From Amyelois transitella (lineage: Eukaryota; Arthropoda; Insecta; Lepidoptera; Pyralidae): a DNA stretch of 64,000 nt. The position numbers and the translations under genes were made by a program. Position 1 is the stretch's first letter. Each line of letters starts with the position of its first letter. Location: contig NC_083532.1 in assembly GCF_032362555.1 (NCBI RefSeq), positions 1,563,001 through 1,627,000 of the forward strand, given 5' to 3'. Positions 57,101-63,675 of this stretch are shown piece after piece. The notes under the pieces were generated by a model. That model worked only from the letters and a program-made list of their open reading frames with translations. It was not told where the DNA came from and did not search any database.

Positions 57101-58705
57101 ATTCACGATATTTTATATGTATATTAACCTAGCTGTTAATATCAACATATGTATATTTAATGGAGCCATTACAACCTACTAATATTATAAATGCGAAAGC
57201 TTGTGAGTATGTCAGGATGTCAGTATGGACGTTTGTTACTCTTTCACGCAAAAACCACTGAACCGATTACGATGAAATTTGGTATGTAGATAGCTGAAGA
57301 CCCAGAATAACATATAGGCTACTTTTTATCCCGGAGTTCCCGCGGGATTGATTGTTAAGTTATGTTAGGGTTTCCACGTGGACGAAGTCGCGGGCGGCCT
57401 CTAGTTTAGTCTAAATGTTGAAATCACTGACTTGTTATATTAACTTGACTAGACTAAACGTAAAAATACTTATATTGAAAATACTTATTCCCATATTTCA
57501 CCACTAGTATGTAAAAATGCTTTGATGAATAATATAAATATGAATTAAATAAAAAGCACTTACCTCCCCCTGCGAAGCAAAAAGCATTTTAAAATCAAAT
57601 TTCAAATCTACATACAAAAAATTATCATTAGTAAGTTAGTGGAGAGTTGATGTGAGGAAGCAAGACATAGTTAGATAGAGCAGAATTAGAGAGAGAAAAA
57701 GATATATTTACACGAGCTATATACCTGATGACGTCACAGGGTCCGGAACATACTTTTTCTACCTATGTCTTGCCATCGACCACATCTGAGCTCAATTTAT
57801 TAGTCTTGTCATTTCGTCATTGGCTACATTTACACGGTAGAGTAATATTGGATGATTAAGTGTCGATATGTTCTTGCAAATACTTTGTTCATGCAAAGAA
57901 TTTGAATTTCGAATATTAAATGGTAAAAATATAACGGTGTTATAATTTTTTAAATGCATATTAAAACTCAATAAATATAAGCACAAATCGACCAATTAGA
58001 TACATTATTAATTGGCCAATTCTATAATATTTTGTGCAAACAAGCGACGCAATTTAAATAACAAAGAATTTGCAAGTTCAACACATTTTTTGCCGATTCC
58101 TCGCCCCTTTATATACATATAGCAAAACGTCCAATATTATCTCAACTGCGTGTCAACACATTCCCGACTACAGTCCCGTGTCCACTTACTTTCATCGTTT
58201 ATAACAGGTCCGTAACTTAATCCTTCATTCGACGAGTAATCTATGCTATTCGAGTCTTGTACTCCCAAAATACCAGCTTTGGCAACTCTATGGCAACAGC
58301 CTTTTAGTAAACCACCGCATGTCCCTTCCAAAAGACCTCCAACCATCCAGCAATAAATGAAAAATTCACACGTCCCTCCTTGTGGACATCGCTTTTCATC
58401 TTGCCGATCAAGATTCGTCGTTACACTATGTTCAACAGTTTCGATCTCTGATGCTACGCTGCTGTGTAATAGGCGGCCATTTCTAATTGTACTCTTTGGT
58501 AATTCATTCAATATTTGGTTCACTTTAGAAATCTGCTCGTCTGTTATCGGTTTGAATTCTGGCAATTTCTGTGTTGTATTTGGGAATGTGTAGTAGTCGT
58601 TTCTTTTATTGTACGTTAATATTTTACTGTCAGTTTGAATGAACATTGGTTTTTGTAATTTTTTCGTTTCCTTATCCATTCGAGCTCGATGTAGGTCGTT
58701 GGCAT
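35937..58705 (-). CDS. Clip-like trypsin-family serine protease, five exons found, 5' end not found
   Basis: Secreted S1A protease resembling insect CG8170-type proteins. Exons in transcript order: 58705-58190, 42668-42557, 38354-38101, 37315-37148, 36169-35937 (stop TAG). All junctions have GT/AG and matching phases (1, 2, 1, 1). The first exon has a cysteine-rich clip-like module ([18 protein letters not shown], then [13 protein letters not shown]). Then [19 protein letters not shown] with the activation site [22 protein letters not shown] (catalytic His), [12 protein letters not shown] (Asp), [36 protein letters not shown] and [13 protein letters not shown] (Ser). The Asp six residues before the Ser predicts trypsin-like cleavage after Arg or Lys. 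The clip exon starts at an acceptor site in phase 1, so signal-peptide exon(s) lie upstream, perhaps outside the window. Introns are 15.5 kb, 4.2 kb, 0.8 kb and 1.0 kb. Confidence 0.88.
36216..36474 (+). repeat. S1 SINE with 9-bp target duplication
   Basis: AGTAATTTT lies at 36207-36215 and 36475-36483. In the protease intron next to the last exon. Confidence 0.85.
36608..36826 (+). repeat. S1 SINE, tail missing
   Basis: TGCCGTGTGGTTCCTGG to 'tcaagactgttggctc'; the (TATG)n end is absent and an S2a copy follows. Confidence 0.8.
36848..37098 (-). repeat. S2a SINE
   Basis: 'ttaaatataaagctgaag' to 'cacgcggacggagtcacag' and CTAG. It ends about 50 bp from the protease exon at 37148. Confidence 0.78.
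37148..37315 (-). CDS. Protease exon between Asp and Ser
   Basis: 168 nt encoding [20 protein letters not shown], then [20 protein letters not shown] and [16 protein letters not shown]. It links in phase 1 on both sides. Confidence 0.92.
37396..37662 (-). repeat. S1 SINE
   Basis: Complete, with CATA tail and 'gtgccgggaaccacacggca' head, in the intron upstream of the 168-nt exon. Confidence 0.85.
37688..37905 (-). repeat. LINE-C 3' end, best preserved copy
   Basis: Reversed: terminal codons ending in TPWKRQ stop, then a 3' UTR with TTGACGTCAACCAATGTTGT and a TTTGAA-repeat tail (three AAATTC units at 37688-37710 on the plus strand). Confidence 0.75.
38101..38354 (-). CDS. Protease exon with catalytic His and Asp
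   Basis: 254 nt from [17 protein letters not shown] to NVHYMPHI. Donor GTTAG lies just below 38101 and acceptor TTCCAG just above 38354. Confidence 0.94.
38600..38834 (-). repeat. S1 SINE, internally shortened
   Basis: Lacks the 'agtcgccttttacgacatc' segment but keeps the tail-side and head sequences. Confidence 0.75.
38966..39235 (+). repeat. S2a SINE
   Basis: 'actagctgtaccagcgac' to 'agctttataatattaatatt'. Confidence 0.8.
39448..39500 (+). repeat. S1 3' tail fragment
   Basis: GGCTCTGTCTACCCCGCAAG to 'gactatatgtatgtgtat', followed by an S4 scrap (39510-39550). Confidence 0.65.
39590..40135 (+). repeat. Three LINE-T 3' ends close together
   Basis: 39590-39722 (from 'tgcatgaagagagttatg' to TATG repeats), 39775-39806 (only 'gaggcgtgattttatg' and tail) and 39985-40133 (from 'caagttaaggacgtcctgg', with an internal loss of the EAKEVCRDR codons). 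Confidence 0.78.
40262..40445 (+). repeat. S1 SINE, decayed
   Basis: 'cccgtggatgtagtaatggg' to 'ctaccccgcaggggatattg'; no head. Confidence 0.65.
40446..40610 (+). repeat. C-terminal fragment of another LINE
   Basis: Encodes [20 protein letters not shown] and [19 protein letters not shown], which look like a retrotransposon C-terminus of the DDMR-NGL, AED-R-KWR and KADP type. Family not identified. Confidence 0.6.
40624..40887 (-). repeat. S1 SINE
   Basis: Complete copy. ACAAATTACA occurs on both sides, a 10-bp target duplication that overlaps the CATA tail. Confidence 0.85.
40888..42556. other. AT-rich protease intron
   Basis: No repeats recognised, in contrast to the rest of the gene. The only exon-like sequence is 41497-41556. 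Confidence 0.45.
41497..41556 (-). other. Possible 60-nt in-frame cassette exon of the protease
   Basis: Bordered by TTTTGCAG and GTAAATG on the minus strand. It is open in the phase set by the flanking exons (2 in, 2 out) and would encode [20 protein letters not shown], inserted just before CGGSLISRR. The canonical protease fold has no insertion here, so it may be cryptic. Confidence 0.25.
42557..42668 (-). CDS. Protease exon with activation site
   Basis: 112 nt: [36 protein letters not shown]. Phase 1 at the start, phase 2 at the end. It joins either 58190 or the candidate exon at 43754. Confidence 0.93.
42738..42990 (+). repeat. S1 SINE
   Basis: The head is rearranged ('gtgccgtgtggtaccaatgc' lacks CCCGGCA); the body and (TATG)n tail are intact. 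Confidence 0.8.
43022..43215 (+). repeat. S4 tRNA-like SINE, 5' half
   Basis: 'gcgtcgctggtcaaatcag' (A-box side), AGGTTCAAATCCCACCTCGG (B box), GAGGAAACCTGCACATTCAG. Confidence 0.78.
43222..43375 (-). repeat. S1 SINE, 3' half
   Basis: 'tcatcccttgcggggtagg' to 'acaaaaggaatcccaaatt'. A decayed S1 in plus orientation follows at 43575-43700. Confidence 0.68.
43754..43892 (-). other. Candidate alternative first exon of the protease
   Basis: ATG at 43892 opens [20 protein letters not shown], a plausible signal peptide, followed by a Lys-rich stretch and YAYG, ending at a GTAAGA donor in phase 1. That fits the 42668 exon and would give a 301-residue protease without the clip-like module. Phase agreement by chance is one in three, so this is only a candidate. 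Confidence 0.35.
43893..44447. other. AT-rich intron sequence
   Basis: A run of loosely repeated 'aaattaaaagtccact'-like words at 44000-44110; nothing else recognised. Confidence 0.4.
44450..44712 (+). repeat. S2a SINE
   Basis: GCCGCCCGCGACTTCGTCCG to 'ataatattagtatagatta'; its head is of the GAGGCCGCCCGCG type used by S2b. Confidence 0.78.
44718..44932 (+). repeat. S2b SINE
   Basis: GCGACTTCGTCCGCGTGGAA, 'caatcccgcgggaactcc', 'aatcggttcagtagtttt' and 'ataatattagtaggataa'. Directly follows an S2a copy. Confidence 0.78.
44995..45640 (+). repeat. S1 SINE split by an insertion
   Basis: The S1 head and body are 44995-45153 (to TCTATCATTAAG). The S1 3' part resumes at about 45570 ('ctaaataactgaacgtgac') and ends in TATG repeats. 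Confidence 0.82.
45154..45568. mobile_element. AT-rich inverted-repeat element inside S1 (MITE-like)
   Basis: Begins GGTTGAAAAAAAGCGGG and ends TTTCGGAATTTTCAAC, so the outer 8-9 nt are inverted repeats. The inside is rich in runs such as AACGGAAAAAT and CGTTTTTTTC. No coding frame. The target duplication is unclear. Confidence 0.6.
45684..45725 (+). repeat. tRNA-like SINE scrap
   Basis: 'ggacccgggttcgacaccc', then 'ggtccggccgggtca' resembles a B box. A reversed LINE-T terminal scrap (45762-45800) follows. Confidence 0.45.
45801..46237. other. No clear feature
   Basis: AT-rich. 46125-46205 holds a short unrecognised repeat-like segment ('aactgttgcccgaaacgttg'). Confidence 0.35.
46238..46495 (-). 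repeat. S1 SINE
   Basis: CATACATATAATCACGTC to 'gtgccgggaaccacccagca'. Confidence 0.84.
46608..46815 (+). repeat. S2b SINE
   Basis: CTAGAGGCCGCCCGCGACTT to CGCCTTTATAATAGTAGTAG; near identical to the minus-strand copies at 47754 and 62880. Confidence 0.84.
47023..47398 (-). repeat. S1 SINE pieces
   Basis: 47023-47233 is an S1 without head; 47272-47336 is a second S1 body piece in the same direction; 47354-47398 is an S1 head in plus orientation. Confidence 0.7.
47660..47742 (+). repeat. S1 3' fragment, diverged
   Basis: 'cagctgaacgtgaccctt' to 'cgtgtttatatgtaagtat'. Confidence 0.6.
47754..48180 (-). repeat. Two S2b SINEs in tandem
   Basis: 47754-47960 and 47962-48180, both in minus orientation and nearly identical, each ending GGCGGCCTCTAGTAT. 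Confidence 0.83.
48193..48440 (+). repeat. S1 SINE, tail short
   Basis: 'ggtgccgtatggttcccggc' to 'gggatattgacgtgatta', then an S4 fragment (48445-48525). Confidence 0.8.
48941..49175 (+). repeat. S2a SINE
   Basis: 'aactggctgtgcccgcgac' to 'gcgcgttcaaacaaacacc'; the last about 25 bp are missing. Confidence 0.8.
49262..49375 (-). repeat. LINE-type 3' end
   Basis: 'aggtggacttaatgctaat' and 'ctctaccagtc' match the copies at 32580, 50695 and 60900. Confidence 0.55.
49398..49770 (+). repeat. S4 tRNA-like SINE, fullest copy
   Basis: A-box-like region 'ggtggtcaaatcggtaagg', B-box-like AGGTTCGAATCTCACCTCGG, then GAGGAAACCTGCAC, ATGATCGATCCAATACGGG, GTCAGATGGGAGTCGCTTCG and GGGCTCCTCTCCAGAGTGG. Confidence 0.84.
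49818..50060 (+). repeat. S3 tRNA-like SINE
   Basis: CTGTGGCGCAGCGGTAGTGC, then a B-box-like GGATACGAATCCCGGCCAGG and body to 'gtcccgtatatatatttat'. Confidence 0.84.
50130..50383 (-). repeat. S1 SINE
   Basis: 'acgatcatgtctttatccc' to 'gtgccgggaaccacacggca'; no CATA repeat at the tail side. Confidence 0.8.
50640..50830 (-). repeat. LINE-type 3' end
   Basis: Nearly the same as 32521-32700 ('aacttcattgcacaaaatac', 'agtcaaccattgggtctgac'). Confidence 0.65.
50855..51300 (-). repeat. S2b SINE with internal 135-bp duplication
   Basis: The S2b copy contains a short LINE 3' end ('ttatgcaataaatattttga' with (GAGTTT)n). A 135-bp block made of this insert and adjoining S2b sequence is then repeated (50981-51115 and 51116-51250) with no visible difference. 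Confidence 0.82.
51318..51581 (-). repeat. S1 SINE
   Basis: CATACATACATACATATGG to 'ggtgctgggagccacacgg'. Confidence 0.84.
51630..51748 (-). repeat. Repeat scrap and S1 head-side piece
   Basis: 51630-51663 is a fragment of the GC-rich repeat seen at 30644; 51664-51748 is the head-side part of S1. An S1 tail scrap in plus orientation lies at 51905-51955. Confidence 0.62.
51985..52315 (-). repeat. S2a SINE carrying a LINE-C 3' end
   Basis: The S2a sequence is split at 'gaaaattattca' by 52160-52242, a LINE-C tail starting AATTCAAATACAAAT; about 6-7 bp (TATTCA) are repeated at the far side. Confidence 0.78.
52540..52808 (+). repeat. S1 SINE
   Basis: 'taccgtgtggttcccggc' to the TATG tail. Confidence 0.85.
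52809..53195. other. Unrecognised, with a partial direct repeat
   Basis: 'gccgttctttccacctctag' to 'ttattttgtaacgaaacgc' recurs in altered form as 'gccgtttttttttgcatcc' to 'gtattttgcaacgaaacg' within 53028-53197. Confidence 0.45.
53200..53400 (-). repeat. LINE-T 3' end
   Basis: CATACATACATAAAATCACG to 'tacgttcgtctaggtctta'; a few codons of the RACMKR region are repeated or altered. Confidence 0.8.
53414..53483. repeat. AT inverted repeat
   Basis: 'tatatatatatatactaaa' and its reverse complement 'tttagtatatatatatatata' flank a 32-nt centre with opposed 'cgaa' words. Confidence 0.75.
53758..53960 (-). repeat. S1 SINE, head missing
   Basis: 'acatacatgtatatggtcac' to 'taagcctatcccttagtc'. Confidence 0.76.
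54117..54380 (+). repeat. S1 SINE
   Basis: 'atgccgtgtggttcccggc' to 'gaagtggctatgtgtgtg'; the 'ctctgtctaccccgc' segment is altered. Confidence 0.8.
54403..54670 (+). repeat. LINE-T 3' end
   Basis: Codons from [13 protein letters not shown] through [20 protein letters not shown] and [20 protein letters not shown] to the TATG tail; one frame break near its start. Confidence 0.83.
54853..55062 (+). repeat. S1 SINE, diverged
   Basis: TGCCGTGTGGTTCCCGGCG to 'agactgttggccctgtaag'. A LINE-T scrap precedes it (54775-54835). Confidence 0.75.
55075..55322 (-). repeat. S3 tRNA-like SINE
   Basis: Reversed: CTACCGCTGCGCCACAGA at the head side, 'gagattcaaacccgggacc' as B box. Inserted within an S1 tail; S1-like 'tacgtggttatatgtatg' follows. 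Confidence 0.82.
55494..55661 (-). repeat. S1 SINE with inverted head
   Basis: TGCCGTGTGGTTCCCGGCA (55495-55513) reads in plus orientation; from about 55525 the S1 body reads in minus orientation to about 55661. Confidence 0.7.
55662..55918 (+). repeat. S1 SINE
   Basis: 'ttatggttcccggcaccaat' to the TATG tail; directly abuts the previous copy. Confidence 0.84.
56160..56290 (+). repeat. LINE-T 3' end
   Basis: 'gattgcatgaagagaatgat' to 'gagaggcgtggttatatg'. Confidence 0.7.
56367..56598 (+). repeat. S1 SINE, tail short
   Basis: TGCCGTGTGGTTCCCGGCA to 'ggctctgtctgtcccgtaa'. Confidence 0.8.
56608..57100 (+). repeat. Possible SINE or other repeat
   Basis: Starts 'aactagcggactcgacgga', has 'ttttctcgccgtaaaaacca' and 'agttatacgcttaccaagac', and ends 'ttatattataagatg'. 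It looks like a lepidopteran repeat with a CTAGCGGAC head; only copy here. Confidence 0.45.
57175..57405 (-). repeat. S2b SINE
   Basis: 'ctactaatattataaatgcg' to CGCGGGCGGCCTCTAG, with a short extra piece ('ttgttaagttatgttagg'). Confidence 0.8.
57410..58189. other. AT-rich intron sequence beside the clip-like exon
   Basis: No repeats or exons recognised. Confidence 0.4.
58190..58705 (-). CDS. Protease exon with clip-like domain
   Basis: 516 nt, acceptor TTTCTAACAG just above 58705 and donor GTAAGT just below 58190. It encodes a polar N-terminal stretch ([20 protein letters not shown] and on), then six cysteines spaced C-x5-C-x5-C-x10-C-x6-CC, then a Ser- and Asp-rich linker ending INDE. The last two adjacent cysteines and the phase-1 end joining to [13 protein letters not shown] support one gene with 42557-42668. 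Reading on past the donor reaches a stop in 53 nt. Confidence 0.85.
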
Positions 58706-59250
58706 CTGTTAGAAATTAAGAATATAATTGTGAATTAAGGTTAATAAATAGCATGAATAATGAATAGTAAATTAGATATATGTACAGTGTAAATGATGAT
58801 ATGTGACAATGAAATGTAAAAAAAAATTAACGTAAAATTAAATAGTTTGAAAGTTTACATAGTTATCTGCAGTTTGATGTAAAGAATAGTTATGATATTC
58901 GAAAAGAGAGGTATGTAAGTAATTATTTAACCAATAAAGTTCTATATTACAAAACTAGCTGTGTAAACCTATCATTATTTGAGTCTAAATTCTATCATTA
59001 AGCCAAACTGTTTAACGTGGACTATCAGTTTTTCCGTGACTCTGTCTACCCCGCAAGGGATGTCGACCTATAAATTCTTTGGTTTTGCCTAGACATAGCC
59101 TATCAAATACTGATCTAGAAATGAAATAAATGTAATGTTTATCGTTTTATCAACTCTATGATACTTATATTGGTAATGCCGTCATAAATAATTGTAATTA
59201 TAAGTATGAATACCAAAATTATTATCAAAATTCGACATCTATACTTCTAT
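58706..59250. other. Upstream of the clip-like exon
   Basis: AT-rich; an S1 3' fragment in plus orientation at 58965-59075. No signal-peptide exon recognised. Confidence 0.4.
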
Positions 59251-59252
59251 AC

Positions 59253-59525
59253 AAATATTTAAAAGCTAAAGAGCAACTATATTCTTGTTTGTTTGAACGC
59301 GCTAATCTCAGGAACTACTGGTTCGAATTGAAAAATGATTATTGTGTTGAATAGACCATTTATCGAGGAACGCTTTAGGCTATATAACATCACGCTGCAA
59401 CTATTACGAGCGAAGAAATAATTGAAAATGTGAAGAAAAAACGGGGCAAATTATTCATCCTTGAGAGCTTCAATGATGCCCAACATAACTATTCCACGCG
59501 GACGAAGTCGCGGGCACAGCTAGTG
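59253..59525 (-). repeat. S2a SINE
   Basis: 'caaatatttaaaagctaaag' to CGCGGGCACAGCTAGTG. Confidence 0.82.
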
Positions 59526-59617
59526 CTGTATAAAATGTAAGCTTTGTAAGCTCTTCTCTTAAAAGATTTCCACGCAAACGAATCCTTTGACAAAATGAAT
59601 CAACAACAAATTAGTAC

Positions 59618-59720
59618 ATACATAAAATCTCGCCTCTTTCCCGGAGGGGTACGCAGAGACTACCTCTTTCCACTTGCCACGATCTCTGCATACTTCCTTC
59701 GCTTCATCCACATTCATAAC
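59618..59720 (-). repeat. LINE-T 3' end
   Basis: CATACATAAAATCTCGCC to 'cttcatccacattcataac'; 'aacaaattagtac(a)' on both sides is a likely target duplication. Confidence 0.8.
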
Positions 59721-59854
59721 AAATTAGTACAATGGATTAATTTGTTCATCATTCCTTCCATTCCACTCTCACTTTTGTCAATTTATTTCCATAAATACCA
59801 AGACCGTTGCGTGTTACGTTTATAATACTGTAATTATGATGTTTACAGCGCCAG

Positions 59855-60065
59855 CGACGTATAATCACATCTTTATCCCGTGCGGGTGGACAGAGGCTAC
59901 AGTCTTGAAAAAGTTGTAAATCCACGGTCAGGTATAGGTATGTCTTAATGATACATACATACATACTTATGATCACGATTATATCCTTTGCGGGGAAGAC
60001 AGAGCCAGCATTCTCGAAAATACTGAAAGGTTCAGATGTATGGGTTAGTAATGGAATTAAAAATC
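59855..60065 (-). repeat. Two S1 tail-side pieces
   Basis: 59860-59935 ('taatcacatctttatcccg') and 59953-60065 ('catacatacatacttatgat'). Confidence 0.62.
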
Positions 60066-60139
60066 TATTTCTGGTCGGTTAGTAGCTTAGTATCTCTCAC
60101 ATACATATATTAAGAAAATTATAATGATAATTTATAGGG

Positions 60140-60352
60140 TACTAGAGGCCGCCCGCGACTTCGTCCGCATGGAAACCCTATCAATCCCGCGGGAACTAGG
60201 ATAAAAAGTAGCCTATGTGTTATTCTGGGTCTTCAGCTACCCACATACCAAATTCCATCGTAATCGGTTCAGTAGATTTGCGTGAATGAGTAACAAACGT
60301 CCATACTGAGATACTCGCAAACTTTCGCATTTATAATATTAATAGGATAATT
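60140..60352 (+). repeat. S2b SINE
   Basis: CTAGAGGCCGCCCGCGACTT to 'cgcatttataatattaatag'. Confidence 0.82.
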
Positions 60353-60569
60353 TTATAAGTAACTTTATCTGGCCATATCGATTCATTTGCCTTATAAGTT
60401 GTTTAAAACCGTAGAAAATTGTGTAATATTATATTATGATGGATGGTTCTTGATGCGTAAAATGGAACGTACGGTTAGCATAACAGAACGAAAAAAACAT
60501 TGAAATGAAAACGATGCAAATCGTAATAGGCATGATAAGTTTTTATTATATTTAGGTGTTTATTAATTT

Positions 60570-60605
60570 TCATTCACTCATTCATTCACTCATTCATTCA
60601 TTCAT
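60570..60605. repeat. (CATT)n microsatellite
   Basis: 'cattcactcattcattcac' and further ATTC units, abutting the next S1 copy. Confidence 0.75.
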
Positions 60606-60838
60606 ATAATCACGTCTATTGTCGTCTTCATTTATATATATCCCTTGCGGGGTAGACAGAGCCAACGAACAGTTTTAAAAAGACTGTTAGACCACCTTCA
60701 GCTGTTTGGCTGAATGATAGAATTGAGATTCAAATAGTGACAGGTTGCTAGCACATCGCCTGCAATAAGAGTCCCAAGTTTATTAGTCATTTTCTTAGTC
60801 GCCTTTTACGACGTCTGTAGTGCAATGGTCCTAGGGAG
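60606..60838 (-). repeat. S1 SINE
   Basis: 'tataatcacgtctattgtcg' with an internal addition, to 'cttttacgacgtctgtagtg'. Confidence 0.76.
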
Positions 60839-60859
60839 TATAGACGTGATTTATTAATT

Positions 60860-60945
60860 AATTTAATTTAAACTTTATGCACATAAAATGTACAACAGGT
60901 GGACTTAATGCCACAAGGCATTCTCTGCCAGTCGAACCAGTGATT
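60860..60945 (-). repeat. LINE-type 3' end
   Basis: 'aggtggacttaatgccacaa', then 'gcattctctgccagtcgaac'. Confidence 0.55.
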
Positions 60946-60954
60946 ATATGTATG

Positions 60955-61214
60955 TACATACATACATTTGGTCACGTCTATATCTATTGCGGGGTAGGCA
61001 GAGCCAACAGTCTTGAAAAGACTGAATGGCCACGTTCACCTATTTGGCTTAATGATAGAATTGAGATTCAAATAGTGACAGGTTGCTAGCCCATCGCCTG
61101 CAATAAGAGTCCCAAGTTTGTAAGCCTATCCCTTAGTCGCCTTTTACGACATTCATGGGAAAGAGATTAAGTAATCCTATTCTTTTTTGTGTTGGTGCCG
61201 GGAACCAAACGGCA
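60955..61214 (-). repeat. S1 SINE
   Basis: 'acatacatacatttggtcac' to 'gtgccgggaaccaaacggca'. Confidence 0.84.
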
Positions 61215-61639
61215 CTACATGTATGTACCTTTATGTATAATTATGTCTACTAATACATAATAAATGTTTGCAACATCCGAAAGGGTAAATATGTAGATCT
61301 GGCATACATATAAATTTAAGACTTTGTTATACTCATATTATGCAAATCAAAATTTGAATTAGAATTTCTATTTTTAATACCAACAAGAGCAAAACCCCAC
61401 GCATTAGCTTATTATAAAATAAAGATATTCTCTTCAAGTTTAAAGGCATATGTTACAAAACTAGCCTAACTTAACTTCCTTACTAATAATGGAAAAGACA
61501 CGGAGAGTCATTGACACACGCAAGAGCGAGAGAGGAGACATTTGTACGGCGATGGAATGGGACGGAACATGTGCGTTCGTTGAAGTGAATGTGGATAGTG
61601 AAATCTAATAGTTAAGGGTTACACGTTTAAATTTATACA
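61215..61639. other. AT-rich, nothing recognised
   Basis: No frame or repeat stands out. Confidence 0.35.
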
Positions 61640-61903
61640 AACATACACACATACATACATATGGTCACGTCTATATCCATTGCGGGGTAGACAGAGCCAA
61701 CAGTCTTGAAAAGACTGAATGGCCACGTTCAGCTATTTGTCTTAATGATAGAATTGAGATTCAAATAGTGATAGGTTGCTAACCCACCGCCTAAAATCCC
61801 AAGTTTGTAAGCCTATCCCATAGTCGCCTTTTACGACATCCATGGGAAAGAAATGTAGTGGTCCTATTATTTTTTGTATTGGTGCCGGGAACCACACGGC
61901 ACT
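61640..61903 (-). repeat. S1 SINE
   Basis: 'catacacacatacatacat' to 'gtgccgggaaccacacggca'. Confidence 0.84.
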
Positions 61904-62309
61904 TATATTTAAATGTGTAACTTTATACGTATTTAAAAAATTTATTAAATTTTTGTACACTAAATTAGTCTTGAGATGACCAAACTTTCTAAAAATTCCC
62001 TTTTCTATTCCTGTCACTATAATTTTCCCACATTAAAAATAATGATTAACATAATTCCGTGTTAAGATGCAGTCGTATGCCTTCCCCTTAAGTTGCATCT
62101 ATGCACTACGTCAATATATTACGTCGTACAACTTAAAATATGTCGGACAACGGTAAAACGCCTCTTATGTGAGTTACGAAATAAAGATTACATCATTTAA
62201 ACTTAACAGTTATTTTTAAGACCCGAGATTATTGATGTATTTTTATTTTTGTTTTGTTATGTGATACCTGCGCAGTTATATTCTATAACTAAGCTGTTAG
62301 CTGCTCCTA
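61904..62309. other. AT-rich, nothing recognised
   Basis: A short minus-strand scrap at 61990-62025 resembles LINE-T codons (DVVTGIEKGML). Confidence 0.35.
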
Positions 62310-62465
62310 ATAGTTGCAGCGTGATGTTATATAGCCTAAAGCCTTCCTCGATGAATGGTCTATTCAACGCAAAAAGAATTTTTCAATTTAAACCAGTTGT
62401 TTTTGAGATTAGCTGGTTCAAACAAACAAACAAACTCTTCAGCTTTATAATATTAGTATAGATAT
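62305..62465 (+). repeat. S2a SINE, 3' part
   Basis: 'cctaatagttgcagcgtgat' to 'tataatattagtatagata'. Confidence 0.78.
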
Positions 62466-62471
62466 AAAATA

Positions 62472-62698
62472 ACGGAAAGGTCGGAGTGGGAAGACCTAGA
62501 CGAACGTATCTTGATCAAATTAAGGACGTCCTGGTGAAGGGTCAGGTCAAAAGTGCCCGAAACCGCCGAGCTTGCATGAAGAGAGTTATGAATGTGGATG
62601 AAGCAAAGGAAGTATGCAGGGATCGTGGCAAGTGGAAAGAGGTAGTCTCTGCCTACCCCTCCGGGAAAGAGGCGTAAGTTTATGTATGTATGTATGTA
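62472..62698 (+). repeat. LINE-T 3' end
   Basis: Open from [20 protein letters not shown] through [20 protein letters not shown] to the TATG tail; well preserved. Confidence 0.84.
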
Positions 62699-62879
62699 AG
62701 TCCGCCCACCTATCTGTTTGTATGTTACATCACAACGCATGACATTTGTTCGTGATATAACAACTTAAGCAAAAAAACTTCCGCTTATGCAATGTTTTGA
62801 CATGTTGACCTGTGGGTCAGTTAATCGTCGGTTTTGTTTGACCAGTCAAAATAATTGGGTCAAATTATGACCTTTTATG

Positions 62880-63080
62880 CTATCCTACTACTATTATAAA
62901 GGCGAAAGTTTGTATGGATGTATGGATGTTTGTTACTCTTTCACGCAAAAACTACTGAACCGATCACCATGAAATTTGGTATGTAGGTAGCTGAAGACCC
63001 AGAATAACACATAGGCTACTTTTTATCCCAGAGTTCCCGCGGGATTGATAGGGTTTCCATGCGGACGAAGTCGCGGGCGT
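62880..63080 (-). repeat. S2b SINE
   Basis: 'tatcctactactattataaa' to 'gcggacgaagtcgcgggcg'. Confidence 0.83.
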
Positions 63081-63102
63081 TTAATATATATTTTTTTATT
63101 TT

Positions 63103-63272
63103 AAGTGCCGTGTGGTTTTCTGCACTTCAGAATAGACCCAATCCATATCCTTCCCACGGATGTCGTGAATGGCGACTAAGGGATAGGCTTAAAACTTGGG
63201 ATTCCTCTTGTAGGTAACCTGTCACTATTTGAGTCTCAATTTCATCATAAAACCATACAGATGAACGTGGCA
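63103..63272 (+). repeat. S1 SINE, split
   Basis: 'gtgccgtgtggttttctgc' to 'gatgaacgtggcaaattc'. The missing 3' part (from 'ggcctttcagtcttttcaag') appears at 63607-63675, after inserted sequence. Confidence 0.7.
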
Positions 63273-63606
63273 AATTCAAATTCAAAATTTTTATTCATTA
63301 TTATAGGATACTTCGTATCGCTTTTTGGTTGTATTCGAATTTGATTTGCCATATTCAATAATTATTTGTATTTATTGCTTACCACATAAGAAGAGCGGGT
63401 TCTCCAAACACAAGTATTTATACTTAAATGGAGATCCCATTCTAAACGAGATACTGTAAAGGAGTTAAAATAAATAAACTTTTCAACTTTTCTATTCTTT
63501 TTCTTTCTTTCGCTTAATAATTGTCAAAACGTATGGTTTAACAACATTGGTTGACGTAAAATAAAAAACTAAGTTTACCTACTGGCTTAAGCTAAGTTTA
63601 CTTTAT
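63270..63606 (-). repeat. LINE-C 3' end with a 186-bp insertion
   Basis: LINE-C tail at 63272-63323 and 63510-63606. The foreign block 63324-63509 is flanked by TCGCTT (63318-63323 and 63510-63515). Confidence 0.68.
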
Positions 63607-63675
63607 GGCCTTTCAGTCTTTTCAAGACTCCCCGCTCTGTCTACCCGCAAGGGATTTAGACATGGTAATATATAT

